A DNA stretch of 64,000 nt, from positions 53,700,068 through 53,764,067 of the forward strand of contig NC_088866.1 in NCBI RefSeq assembly GCF_032884065.1, read 5' to 3'. The position numbers and the translations under genes were made by a program. Under the pieces are notes generated by a model that worked only from the letters and a program-made list of their open reading frames with translations, made no database searches and was not told where the DNA came from. Shown one piece after another: positions 9,640-21,199 of this stretch. Each line of letters opens with the position of its first letter. Position 1 is the first letter of the stretch. This DNA comes from Artemia franciscana (Eukaryota > Arthropoda > Branchiopoda > Anostraca > Artemiidae).

Positions 9640-11390
9640 TCCCTGGGTTGGGCTCCACCCACCTTGTGAGGTCAAGGCCACCCTTTACGTGGAGCGTTTA
9701 TATAGGGGATTCACCCATATCCAGTGGTACGGGGTCAGCAGACCAAGGTCTGCTTCATTCCGGACGAGCTCCACTCACCTTTTACTTATTTAAAAATCTT
9801 ACTTTTAGTACTATAGTCCATTCTAAGGCAGTCGACCATTATGAGCAGTTATATAGCTTAAATTTGGCGCCCTCGTGGTCTATCACCTCTGTAGTCTTCA
9901 ACCAACTTATCTTTTCCCTTTTTATGTAAGTTAATTCATATCTTTATTGTATACCAGACTATACTGTTATGACTACACCGCACAACAAGAATTTTAAAAT
10001 AAGCTAGTCTCAATGCCACATTTGAGGGTTTAAATAAAGTTCAGAGCTTTTCAGCTGCGGGAATGATAAAAACAGCCCCATTTAAGCTGGTGGCGTGTTT
10101 AAACTCCCATGTTCGTATGGTTATTTCTTTATTTTGAGGACCCACCAACAATTAAGAGAGAGAAGTCATGCTCACACAGATCACAAATTATCAATCCACA
10201 AAGCACTAAAGCTACACTAAAGGCCTGTGAGTTTTAATGTTGCCTCGACTCAATACATATATGATAACCCTGTGTTGAAGAATGTAGTGGGAGCAGTACT
10301 TTGTGTTAGTAGAGAATCTTCTATGTTTCTACGTAAAAGATTGTATTTTTGCGTAATATGCCAGTATGAAAGGATGTAAAGTCAAGTCACTACAATAGTT
10401 AAAGTTGATAATCAACAAAAAACACTTATAAAAATAATGATGTCAAGAGAGCAAGCTAAACGGAAGAGAAACTGAGAAAATATCCAAGCAAGCAACCAAT
10501 CTAACTGTTGCAAGAAAACAACACTAGAGCAAAAAGAGAGAAAGTATCCTGAAAAATCTGAAGAGGAGAGTTAAGATGATGAACGGATCAGTACTCGAGC
10601 ACACCTAAGAATGGTTACTAAGTTGCCTTGTGATCTAGAATTTTAGGCAGTAAATTCTCATGAAAGAAATGACGAAAAAAGCTGCATGGCCTCTTCTCAT
10701 AACTGAAATTAAAGAAAGTTTGTCATTTGATGTTGTAAAGTGGCTACCGCAAGAGGGAACTTCCTGTAGTGGGAGTACGTCATCTCTGCTGGAGAGAGTT
10801 TCTTTTAATGCGGTCTTGAGGTAGTAGTACAATAATGCGAAACTCTTCGGCTGCTATTTTTAAGTAAATGAAAGTGTAGGTGGCATTTAGTTTTTTGTAA
10901 ATGTTTAAATAGTTTGTTTTTTTATTATTGGTGCCACTGAAAAGAAGAGGTGGGGTTATGTTAAAAAAAAAATGAAAAGGACATTTAAAAGAAATAAAAT
11001 TGCTGCTGAAAGGATCAGTTCTTGAGTACACGTAAGAATGGCTACTAAGCTCTCTTGTGATCCAGATCTTTAGACACAGTAAGTCCTCAAGTAAAAAACG
11101 ACAAAAAGCTGTTCAACCGACCAGGGCTAGTGCGAAAAAGAGACAAACAATGAATTAAATACTTTATAGGAAAGACGAAAGTTACCAAAACAAACATAGA
11201 CAAATAGTGACTAGCAGAATAATGAGTAAATTTTGTAGTGATAAAAGCCATCAAGAAAAATGCAAGAGAATTGCGAGGCTGTAACAAATAACCTATAGAG
11301 ATGAAGCTAAACAGCACCATTAGAGATTAAGGCCTCGCATAAATATGAGAAGGTCAGTGGTTGGGAGCTATAGCCAGACTACTTTACTTA
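9640..11390. other. TRIM23 intron, no gene seen; contains a direct repeat
   Basis: 9640-9790 is probably the 5' flank of the antisense LINE. A direct repeat of about 115 bp lies at 10573-10690 and 11003-11120, period about 430 bp. Both copies carry GGATCAGT, TAAGAATGG, TACTAAG, CTTGTGATC and an AAAAAGCTG end. The rest is AT-rich and featureless. Confidence 0.6.
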
Positions 11391-12110
11391 CTTGCTTAAT
11401 TCTTCTGCTGACTTGGCGCCAGTGTAGAGACAGCAGACATTATCCTTATTTAATAAATTTGGTCTCTAACTGCCGCGGGTGTATCTTCAGGTCTTATGCC
11501 TGCCTTGCTTAGAAAATAATGTAGATTATCCCAACCGTCTTGCTCTTGTCGACTGCATGATCCTTTCCATCCAGCGACCACTGGGTTAAAATCATACGAT
11601 ACGATAAGGGGTTTCTTGTGGCATTTGGAGAAGGTGGCCGTACCATCACAGTGTACGTTGCGCAACTTGCAGGGAGAATGGAACCTGTGTTGTACTGGAC
11701 AGGAGGTTGGTGTTGCTGATAAAAGTTGTACCGAGGAACTCCCTATATCTTCCGGAGTCCTTTGGTTTAATTATATCCAGCATCCTCTAGGTCTTGGTGG
11801 TTGCTGGCCGAGTTTCTGGGCCATGTAGTAGGACGTAGCCGACAGATAAATTAATTATCTGCATCTTTGTAGGGCGGCTGACAAGAGGGTTGCTCCGAAT
11901 TTTATTAAGTCTCCATGGGCGTCCATAAGCTGAATTTGGGGGGGGTACCTGGTCCAACTGGAACTTCCAATGCTGTGTATATACCCCGGCGATACCCCGA
12001 TGCATGCATCAAACGCCACCGACGAGAGGCCCGGTTGACCGCCACCGAAGTGTCATAATGCCGCCGCTGGCCGAGGTGGCAGCGTTCCACTCTACTTTGA
12101 ATTAAGTTGA
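11390..12110 (-). mobile_element. RTE-like LINE fragment, 3' end, heavily mutated
   Basis: The minus frames show pieces of the reverse-transcriptase C-terminal region out of frame with each other: IRSNPLVSRPTKMQIINLS and HGPETRPATT around 11800-11930, then FLSKAGIRPEDTPAAVRDQ near 11460-11520. The last piece is close to FLSKAKIRPEE in the copy at 36200-36790. The end reads GGCGCCAG-TCAGCAGAAGAATTAAGCAAGTAAG, the same terminal box as the copies at 17788 and 36790. GC content is higher than in the surrounding intron. Confidence 0.65.
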
Positions 12111-13210
12111 GCCAATTGTTTATTGTGTCATCTGCACTGCTGGAGCTTTTCTTTTCTCGTGTGGTTAAGGATTTTGATTTATCTGCTTAGAAATCAAGTG
12201 CAGTTTTCAAATTAAGCAATTAATTGGACACATAAATAGTTTTCAAGAATTCAGTGCTTCCAGGGTGAGTTTTTATTCAGTACTAGTTCTTGTAATACAT
12301 CCATTGAATAGACAATTGTCTTTCGAACAGACGCGAGATTAAATTCCATGTAGGAACTTGCGATTTATGGACGTTTCTATTTCCACCCATATACAACATT
12401 AACTATTTTAAATGCACCAAATCTTTCTTGCTTTTTCTTGCTTTTGCTACTCCAATTTTTCTTTTCCAATTCTTCTTTGCCTTCCTTGTAGCAAAGGCAG
12501 CTTCAACCTTGGCTTTTACTGATGTATCAGTGAGCATTTTTTATGCCCTCCTTTCTTCCTTGAAGCATTTTGTTTTCTTGGTGGTGCTGGGATGTGGTTT
12601 CACTTATTCAGGTTTAACCACCCTATTTCACACTGGTTGCAAAATCACAGGGCTTACTGAAAGCATTGGGTGAGAGGATGGCAGTGCGGGGAGGGATGGA
12701 GCAGGAGTTCGAACCTCTTGTGAGGTTGGCACTTATCCACTAGCTCCTCGGGCTAAAAAGTATTTGGTTGGATTGCATTTAAGAGCACAGATTTTCATTA
12801 TAAAAATAATCTGAATTGGAAGGGGATATACCTTGCAAATTCCTTCTGGACGTTTGATGGTATGAAATCTAGGGCAAAAGATTTTTCTACCAACCCAGAT
12901 GCGGTGTAAATTGTGACAGTTCTTTTCGATGAAGACGGTTGCTCCATGAAAAAAATACTACTAATTTTGATAATTAATTATGTTAGGAATACATAGCTGT
13001 TAAATATTTCAACTATTGTGCAAGGGTTCTGAAATGCCATAGCCGATGTCCAAATCTGATATGAATTAAAGCTTGAATTTAAGAAAAATTAATCAAAACA
13101 TAAATGTTTGTGCTCAACAATGATCGCGCGAGCGGCGCGCCGCTCCTGCTATTTTTGCCCTGCCACCGCCGACCTTGCCTTATCGCACGGCGCTGGGGTC
13201 TAGTTGTATA
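12110..13210. other. TRIM23 intron; one weak tRNA-like box, otherwise empty
   Basis: GAGTTCGAACCTC at about 12706-12718 resembles a Pol III B box, as in tRNA-derived SINEs, but no convincing A box lies upstream. 13130-13145 is a perfect GC palindrome in an AT-rich setting. No coding sequence recognised. Confidence 0.4.
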
Positions 13211-13680
13211 ATACAAATCTCAAAACAAAAATATAAAAGATAAGGCAGCGTCATTCCTCCAAGGGGCTGGCACCCCCCTCCTTATGGGTGCCCATGTAAG
13301 TGTCCCTAGGACGGAAGTTGCCTTGGCGATTCTTGCGCTGACTTTGCTCTCGACTGATCCATCACCTGATAGAATGCAGCCAAGGTGCGCGAATTTCTTC
13401 ACGACTGCTACTTAATTTTGGCATACTTTGATTGTAAGAGCGGGTTGTTGAGACAGTTGCGGGTCGATGAACTTCATTTTGTTTTGCTCCAGCTAATGTT
13501 GAGCCCAACCTTACTAGCTTCTTCTCTCATAACTGTCAGCGCTGCCCAAAGTTCTTCGAGGGTGTTTTTCATGAGTGCCAAATCGTCAGCGAAGTCAACA
13601 TTGCTTAAGAGTCTGTCACCGAACTTCAAGCCAAAGTATACTACTGCCAGAAGCTTCCACAGAAACGGGAGCATGGGTAA
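13210..13680 (-). pseudogene. RTE-like reverse-transcriptase fragment with FADD box
   Basis: The minus frame from 13674 reads KFGDRLLSNVDFADDLALM, with FADD as the RT catalytic box, then LNISWSKTK. After a frame break it continues as KKFAHLGCILSGDGSVESKV and ARIAKATSVLG down to 13220. This order (YADD-like box, helix, 'KTK', FxxLG, SxDGS) is the standard C-terminal half of RTE-type RT. Both ends are truncated and the frame is broken near 13403-13474. Confidence 0.8.
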
Positions 13681-14037
13681 AATAAACTTTTCATTAAGCT
13701 TGTTGGGTCTAGGACGGAAAACGATAATCTATGTACACGTCCAATGTTACCAAACAAAGTCAATATCTTGAGAGATTTGCCCAGAAGTCCAAAAAGGCCA
13801 AAAATGAAGGCTGATTTTGATAATCTGCGAAATATTTTACAAATGCACCATCAGGAGAACATAAAATATTCAAAATTAGAAATTAAACTTCTTCCGGAAA
13901 GAGCTGATGCTGTTGTAAATTTGGCTAGTAAAACTTCTCAGTCACAATCAGAAAAAAGGTTGCATGTTTGGCAACGTGGTTTGTGTTTTACTAGGTGGAT
14001 TGCTGTAAAGAAGGCCAAAGAGTTTTTTCCAGTGTGA
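13681..14037 (+). CDS. Unidentified open frame in a TRIM23 intron
   Basis: The frame is open from just after a TAA at 13678-13680 to a TGA at 14035-14037. The first ATG at 13744 gives 97 residues. The product is basic and polar (LPRSPKRPKMKADFDNLRN, then HHQENIKYSKLEIKLLPE) and ends VWQRGLCFTRWIAVKKAKEFFPV. Its composition is unlike random translation of this AT-rich DNA, but I recognise no family. It could be a gene fragment, an exon of an unrecognised transposon, or chance. It abuts the antisense RT fragment, which favours a mobile origin. Confidence 0.25.
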   Translation, partial: NKLFIKLVGSRTENDNLCTRPMLPNKVNILRDLPRSPKRPKMKADFDNLRNILQMHHQENIKYSKLEIKLLPERADAVVNLASKTSQSQSEKRLHVWQRGLCFTRWIAVKKAKEFFPV

Positions 14038-14904
14038 TTTTTTTTATTGTTATTATTTTGGTTCGTTAGTCAAGAGAGTCTTGGAATCTTTGTCGTTTGA
14101 AGCTTGTCGTTGAAGACAGCAATTAGTCATCGCTGAAATTTTCCCTAAGTTTTATTTTGATTACTGTCTTCAGGAAAACAAAATCCACATTAAAGATCAC
14201 TACTTGTTTTCTAAGTACCAAAGACAGCAAAAATGAAATTTATATAAATTCGTTAAGTTAAAACTTACGCATATATTTATATTTAGAAATTGGAAATTCA
14301 TTTTTTCATAAAGAAGACCTTCACATACATTTATCCAGCTATTAATAGTAGAAGACGCCAAATTAAAAAAAAATGGAAGAGATTGGGAGGAATAAGCTAA
14401 AAGATGTGGTTCGAAACTGCTGAAGAAGCTTTAGCTATCCTTTTAAGATGTAGTTGTCTTTGGAGATCAACAGATTATTACTAGTGTTTGAGTTTTTACC
14501 GACAATAAGGTTGTCAAATTTAACGAATTAGCTTGGCTCACTTGTTTCTGTTTCAACGTGGCAATGCTGAACAAGATGTGATACTGCCCTAGAAACTTTA
14601 TGCTTCTAAAAGAACCAACAAAATCTCAGACAACTGCAAGTTTCAGGAATAAATAGACTTTAATTGGATACAGGGAGTGGAAAATGTAAATTTTGATCCC
14701 CTTGGTACTTGAATGTTAAACAGTAATGCAAGATAATATAGTAATATATAATATAGTAATAGTATAATATAGTAAAACAATAGTAGAATATAATTTTTTT
14801 TTCATTGAGTGATGAATCTTCAACGGAGTATTTTACGTTTTTAAAACCGAATTTACCATGATAATTTAACTCCTAAAGAAACATAATTATTCTTTTCGTT
14901 ACAG
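14038..14904 (+). other. TRIM23 intron end, AT-rich, nothing recognised
   Basis: Low-complexity ATAGTAATATA stretches occur at 14735-14795. TTTTCGTTACAG at 14893-14904 is the acceptor for the B-box exon. Confidence 0.6.
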
Positions 14905-15183
14905 CCATCTATTGCATGTGATGAAGAAGAAACGCATGTTGCATCTGTGTTTTGCACAGTCTGTTTGACAAACTTATGCGCCGAGTGCTCTGATATGACA
15001 CATAATACGCGAACTCTAATGAAACACTTGCGGATTCCTGTATCTGAACGACCAAGACAACGTCCAAAATGTCAGTATCATTCGCTCCATTTTGTTGAAT
15101 TCGTGTGCTTGGAGAAGAGTTGCGTCGATTCACCGTTGTGTTGTTTCATTTGTAAGGACTACGGACGACATAAGGGTCACATG
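14905..15183 (+). CDS. TRIM23: TRIM23 exon: tandem B-box zinc fingers 1 and 2
   Basis: This 279-bp exon has 93 codons in phase 0 at both ends, with acceptor TTACAG and donor GTAGAT. B-box 1 supplies Cys/His ligands in VFCTVCLTNLCAECSDMTH and the following KH. B-box 2 runs CQYH, FVCLEKSCV, CCFICKDYGRHKGH, i.e. C-X2-H-X8-C, further Cys, then H-X2-H. The exon keeps the human TRIM23 order and spacing, including the FVCLE box and the C-K-[DE]-Y-G-[RK]-H-[KQ]-G-H end. B-boxes bind zinc and help assemble the E3 ligase. The fit of phases to exons 7738 and 21200 supports both boundaries. Confidence 0.95.
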
Positions 15184-16880
15184 GTAGATATTAACCCTCT
15201 CTATGTTCCAATTCTTATAAATTATTTTCTAGTGTTAAGACCGCTTGAATTACTTGATAACTTGAATTTGCTTCCGACCTCCCTATGCTTTTCACAGCAG
15301 TAGATTATGGCAAGTTGTTCGTGTCTTGGCTAACTTGTCAGTCATAGCAGTCGATTTTTTTTCTTGAATAATTCATTTTTAAGAAGTTTAATAAACCGTT
15401 TTTGGGTTTTCAAAGCTGAATTTTTATCAACAGGGACCTTAGTAAATTAAAGTTTCCAATTATATAAAAAAAAAATTAAGAGAAATGAGAAACCATTTTT
15501 TTTTAGTTTCAGAAGGAAAACAAAAGTATTACCTATTGCTTTCAGAAGGTTCAGAAAAACTCCGAAAATTTTTTGTTTATGGTATATAAAGAGTAAATGA
15601 TTATTTATAACTGATCTTGGCCATTGCTCTTTCAATTTCCTCCTTAAAGTGAGAAAGAACAAACAAGTTTTCAGTGTCTCTTGACCACTTGATAGTGTTT
15701 TATATAACCTATTAGAATCACTGTTTTATTACAAAAGCTAATTACATGTTTTACGTTAAATCTACACATAACTATTGGTTTGAACGTCGAATGTGGCAAC
15801 TTGGCAATGTAGTGGATGTAGTTATTTACCATTTACTGTTTCTGAAACCAATCAGACAAAATTCGTCTTTTTACTATTTTTTATGTTGTAGTCATATACC
15901 TGATTCATCCTCTGTACGTTTGTGTACTGGCACAAACATAGCTCCCCAAAAGACAATATAACATCAAGAAGGACAAAATGTTATCCTCGGATGTGTCATC
16001 TCCCGAAAATTTAGGGAAAAGCAAATTACATTTTTTCAATCTAGGGGAATGAAAAATTTACCGTTTTTTTCAATTTTTTAATAAAAAAAAAACCAAAAAA
16101 GTGTTTCCAAAATTAAGGAAGGTTCTTGCCTCCCCTGTCACTCCACCCTCAATTTACTCTCTGTCTATATAGAACTTATTTTCTTTTTGTTTTTGTTTTT
16201 TTACAAGTTACAGGGCCACAAAGCCTGATCTTGTGGACACCATCATATATAATAGGAGTGGTCGGAAAATACCCCCTCTTCTCAATAGCTAATAATTCCT
16301 TCTGGCCATTGACTGACTCACCCATAGTGTCACCAGTCACCAGTCACCAGGTCACAATAATGCCACCAGGTGAATGTTCATGTTTAGAGACATTCAAAAG
16401 GCTATTCCACTGTTTTGATTCCAACTGAAATCATCCCTCAAAAGACCAAAGAGCTCCCAAGTAATATCTGAAATCACCCTCTGTTTTCTGTTTTATATTA
16501 AGAACGTAGCCACTAGGGGAACTTCCACACGAAACCCACGTTCTTAATCATATTCTTCGCTTTGTTTCTCACCTTTTTGAGCTTAGGATCACATTTCCAA
16601 AAAGGCTTCCGGGTATTTTACCTCAATTAAATCATAAGTGCAGCTTTAGCTTCTGCTAGTTTAAGGCATATGACAATATTCTTGCAATAAGTGTTTTACT
16701 CACGCGCGTCACTCACAGCATAACTAATGTTAAGAAGCTGGAAAGGCACAGGAATATTTGACAACAGCAGGTCGAGTGTAGTGACATAAATGTGCAGACT
16801 TACAATATGCCTAGTAGAGGCAACTCTATAGCGTTACCTATAATGAAGGCCATAAGGCTCTCATGTTTTTTTTTATTATT
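15184..16880 (+). other. TRIM23 intron, nothing gene-like
   Basis: AT-rich with A/T homopolymers. A small CACCAGT-type minisatellite lies at about 16329-16352. No coding, RNA or transposon signature recognised. Confidence 0.6.
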
Positions 16881-17330
16881 ATTATTATTTTTTTTTCCAA
16901 AGGCATATCGTATGGAAGAGGTGGTTGTATAAACTTCGAAGAGGGGTCATTCGATTGGAAATTAGAAGTTTGAGTGCCTTTTTAAGAGTCAAAAGCGATC
17001 GAAGGGCAGCTAATCTCCCCCCCCCATACACTATTATTTCCTCCAAATGTATCTGATTAAAATTTTGAGATAGCCATTGTGTTAAAGATAGTTTGAAGAT
17101 CAGATAACAAAACTCTGTGGTCAACAAAACCTCCAGGGCCCGAAGGCAAGTGTTTTAAGTTATGTCCTGGGGCTATATTTGGTTTTTACGGAAGGGATGA
17201 TCGTATGAACTTCAGAGAGGGCTCATTCGATTGGAAGTCAGAATTTCTAGTGTCCTTTTTAAGAGTCAAAAGTGATCGGATGGAATTTACCCCCCCCCCC
17301 ACCATCATTTCCCCAGATGCATATATTTCT
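16880..17330. repeat. Two monomers of the 2.6-4.5 kb repeat family
   Basis: Both carry CATTCGATTGGAA, TAAGAGTCAAAAG-GATCG and a C homopolymer (about 17020 and 17292). The first also has GAGATAGCCATTGTG and a GGCAAGTGTTTTAAGTTATG end. Unit length is about 270 bp. Confidence 0.7.
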
Positions 17331-17459
17331 TAGATAGCTTTATCCATGGCCTGATGTTGGAATTTATTTTGGCATAAAAAATTATTTTTGATAGAGGAAT
17401 TTATTTTGGTATAAAAATTATTTTTTTGATAGAGGAATTTCAAAAAAACATTAAATTTT

Positions 17460-19490
17460 GGCAATAAAAAACGAACAGAAATTGATCTAAAACAAAACTT
17501 AATGAAAAAAAAAATTCGAGAAAAGTTAAGCCCACATTAAACGTAAAATCATGAGAAATAAAAACTTACAATAACTTAAACTCAAAATGACCAGAAATTA
17601 CTATTAAAGAATAAATGAAACCCAAAACAAGCAGAAATTAAATAAACAATCGTAGCAAAAAAAGATACAGTAGATACCAATATAAACAAATAATTAAATC
17701 AAAAAACGAACAAAAGTCTTTTGCTATTGAAGGATAAAGGAAAACCCAAAACGAACATAAATTAAATAAACAATCATTGCTAACAAACATACTTACTTGC
17801 TTAATCCTCGTGCCGGGGTGGCGTTGAGAGTGTCGTCAGCCTTCTCCATGTGGGTCTGTCTGCAGTAAGAGGATCTGTATCAGACGGCAAATTTCGAGCT
17901 TGGTCCTGGAAATTTTCGAGACTATCACTTCGCTGGAACGTTCGGCAACCAGGTGTGACAAATGTGACTGGGAAGTCATACTTCGTAGGCAGTCGTTGCT
18001 GACAAAGTCTGTCCATCGGACTTCTCTCGATTTCTTGAAGCTACTTAGACGGAAGAGTGTTGAGGCGGTGCTTGACAGCTGCAGTTGCAGGCCAAGCTTC
18101 AGCTCCATGTAGTCGGATCAAATGGACTGACTCTCCAAGGATCTTCATTTTGGTGGCTCGTTTGATAGATGGCTTTTTCCAAACTTGGCTTTGACTAGCG
18201 AAGACGGCAGAGGCCTTGGCTGCACGGGCGGCAACCCCATGGTCAATCCAGCCATTGAATGATATAATAGAGCCAAGATAAGGGAAGTGGTCAACTACTT
18301 CGATTTAGTTTCCGGTAACTAAGTAATTAGGATTGTCAACGCTAGACTTTGGCTGCACTAGCGCGACTTTCATCTTCTTCCAGTTAATGGATAATCCTAC
18401 CCTGCAGCTTCACCCAGAAGCATGTACAACAGGTACTGATACGAATGTGTAGATCGTAAAACGAGTAAAACTTAAACTGAATATGCAAATCAAGTTTAAA
18501 ACGAATAAAAATCACTACAAACAAGAGTTTAATTACTTCTTCCTTCCCTAACTGTAAAAGTCTAAAACCTAGTGCGTCATTGTTGCTTTATTGAAAAGTA
18601 ATTACATTAGAAATATTTTCTTTTTTGCTTGTTGCAACATTGTAAATAAATATAAAAATGACAGTAAATTAAATTTTGAACTGATGAGTTTTCAGCAATT
18701 AACATCATTATATTTAAAATATTCGGCGGAATTTTATTAGTTCTTGCACTACTTTTCAAAACTAATATAGTTTCGCTACAAACAAGAGTTTGGATACTGT
18801 CCGCTTCTCTAACTGTAAAACTTTAAAGCCTACTTCGTCATTGGCGCTTCACCGTTATTACAGCATTGAAAATGATAGTAAAAATTATAGTGAAATAAAA
18901 TCTTGATCTATTGAGCTTTCAACAATTAATATCATTATATATCAAATACTCCGTTTGACTATAGTTTTTTCTGAGACTGTTCAAAACACATATGGTTTTC
19001 AGTAAAGCACCAATGACGTAGTAGGCCTTAGAGTTTTTCAGTTAGGGAAAGAGGCTGTACCCCAACTCTTGCTTGTAGTGATTTTTGTAAAGCTTGATTT
19101 GCATATTAAATTTAAATTTTACTTGTTTTAATATTTATTTATTCATTTGTGTTCGTTTTGGATTTCATTTATATTTTTATAGCAAAAGATTTTGCTCGTT
19201 TTCGGCTTGTTTTGTGTATTCATTTTTAGACTTTTCTTTTTTTAACATTTATTTATTCGTTTATATTAGCACCTGTCGAATGTTTTGTTTTTCTTTGCTG
19301 TGATTGTTTATTTACTTTCTGTTCGTTTTGGGTTTCATTTATTCTTTAATAGTAATTTTTGGTCGTTTTGAGTTTCAGTTATTGTAAGTTTTTATTTCTT
19401 CTGATATTATGTTTAATTACTTTTTATTTTACTTTTTTATTTTACCTTTACTTTTCTTGAAAAACTTCTTTTTCGCATTTTTAAAAATAG
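17460..19490. mobile_element. Large foldback element, left arm split by a LINE fragment
   Basis: The left arm is 17460-17787 plus 18440-18600; the right arm is 18990-19490, inverted. Matches are long and collinear: AATAAAAACTTACAATAACT and TTACTATTAAAGAATAAATG at left, against their reverse complements at 19335-19405, and ATATGCAAATCAAG and AAAAATCACTACAA near 18480-18520, against 19070-19110. The centre holds two direct copies of about 255 bp (18520-18770, 18775-18985). The element is non-coding. Confidence 0.75.
17788..18440 (-). mobile_element. RTE-like LINE 3' fragment inserted in the foldback arm
   Basis: The minus frame reads LSINWKKMKVALVQPKS, then FPYLGSIISFNGWIDHGVAA, RAAKASAVFASQSQVWKK and LHGAEAWPATAA. 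The FxYLGSIIS box and GAEAWP box are diagnostic of RTE-type RT C-termini. The tail is shifted in frame. The 3' end is GATTAAGCAAGTAAGTATG, like the copy at 11390. It interrupts the foldback left arm at 17787/18440, so it inserted later. Confidence 0.8.
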
Positions 19491-20290
19491 ATTTCATTTA
19501 TTAATCACCTTTTTGGCTTAACAAAAGAAGGACTATAGCTGAAATTTGAGCGAATTTGAATTGTAAGTAATATATTTAAATGATCATAGTCACGTTCATC
19601 TATATTTTCATGAACTTCAGAAGTTTCAATAGCTGGCAAGAAAATCACGTCATCTAAATGCGCAACGACTCCACTATTATGTATATTGGAATAGTTAATG
19701 TCTCTCGTTAATGTCTTCTCCCGTTAGCATCTACGCGTAACCAAGAGACTCAATTCCAGAAATCAGGGATTTAAGGGATGAGAGATCAGGGATTTTATTG
19801 TGGGGCGAATAGATTCTGATCAGCCAAAACGGATGGCTAAAAAACCACCTGATGAATGGTAGCAATCGGGTGATAAAAAAAAGCTTCCGTCTCACTAAAC
19901 AGAGCAGATTACCAGAGGGTCTGCACCGCAAGCGTTTTGCTTTGATGCTAAACTCAACCTAATCAGCACTTCGTCGCTGGAAATTAATGCTACAATCGGA
20001 CACCAAAGGTTCTGGCAGGAATAAGAAATTTGAATGCATCAATAAGTCTTCTGGTTAAGAACTTTAACATTAGTTCAATTTATATTAAACGAAGAGACAA
20101 AGATTGTATAAAAACTTATTTTTCTGATCCACCTGCTATGGGCTTAATGCGGATTCCAATTTTTGGCAGCACAAACTAAAAGCTACTTAATCCTTACCAT
20201 AATTTTTGTATTTTACAGGACTATTGCAAGGTGAGTCTTGCATCTGTAGGTGGGGATCAGAAAAAACATGAAAAAGCTCGTAATCAATCT
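19490..20290 (+). other. TRIM23 intron, nothing recognised
   Basis: No coding or structural signal that I can support. TACAGGACTATTGCAAGGTGAG at 20215-20236 looks like a tiny acceptor-donor pair, but no TRIM23 homology fits it. Confidence 0.5.
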
Positions 20291-20294
20291 ATTA

Positions 20295-20500
20295 CCTACT
20301 GTTTACAGCCTACTGTTTGAAATACGATCAGTCTACCGGGTTCCCAGAACAATCCGTAGACAATTTCTCTGGAAAATATCTAGCAAATCTTTATCTGCTT
20401 TTCGGATTGCCCATGCTTCAGAACCATATTTGACCACTGTCGTCACTGTTGATTCCAATGTTCTAATCTTAGTCTGCAGATTAATCTTCGAATGAAAGTT
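20295..20500 (-). pseudogene. LINE reverse-transcriptase C-terminal fragment
   Basis: The minus frame reads KINLQTKIRTLESTV, VVKYGSEAWAIRKADKDLLD, IFQRNCLRIVLGTR, stop, TDRIS. The YGSEAW box and the FQRxCLRxIL box belong to RTE-like RT C-termini, but the wording differs from the 17788 and 36200 copies, so a second subfamily is likely. One internal stop; both ends truncated. Confidence 0.7.
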
Positions 20501-21199
20501 CTTAAGCCAAACTGGCCAGACATGGCAATAAACAACAAAGAGAGATAAAACTCCACAAAAAAAAACCTCAAACGAGACTACGGCCAGTAGAGAGGAAAGA
20601 CTAAAACAACGCAGATATTTCGCCTGTATCCAAACTAGGCGTCCTCAGCACAAGATTAAAAGAAAAACACTAAATTAAAAACAAATAAAATCGCCACCAA
20701 TAATAAATACAATTGTCGCTACTAATCCACGTAGGGAAAGGAAGCTATTCGAGTTACTTCAATGAGAACTGAAACTCCCTGCCATATCTCAGATTTCCAC
20801 AAGTGTAATTGGTACGATCGAGTTGAAGGGGGTAGGTTTTTTTTATTGCTAAGTTTACTTAAATGGTATATTTTAAAGAAAATGGACTATTAAGCAACCA
20901 AATTGAATTTATAGAAATACGAAACAGTATAGTATAGTACATTTGACACAAAGAAAAACTGCAGGGTCATGACCCCAAAAAAGAGAAAACGAGAGAACAG
21001 TATACAAATACAATTAAAGGATTTAGTTTAAACTTTTGATCGAAACGATCTAGAAGTAATGAGAGCAAAGTTCATTAGTTGAAGCTTGAATATTAGTATA
21101 AATAGTTGTACTTGTTAAAGTTTTTATTGTGGATCAATTTTTAATTATCACATTAACAACATCAAATATTGTTATTATATTATAAGTATTCTTTTCTAG

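Larger units (their letters stand above)
8166..9640 (-). mobile_element. RTE-like LINE, endonuclease part only, antisense in a TRIM23 intron
   Basis: The element holds a long APE-endonuclease frame (9518-8514), one in-frame TAG, then the linker that normally leads into the reverse transcriptase. It stops at about 8166 with no RT domain. Upstream (minus-strand 5' side) the frame stays open to about 9637 without an ATG. The stretch beyond, to about 9790, looks like the element's 5' flank. Losing the 3' part while keeping the 5' part is the opposite of normal LINE truncation. Confidence 0.85.

Noticed and set aside
12690-12770. tRNA gene suggested by GAGTTCGAACCTC
   Set aside because: Only a B-box-like motif; no A box at the right distance and no acceptor stem.
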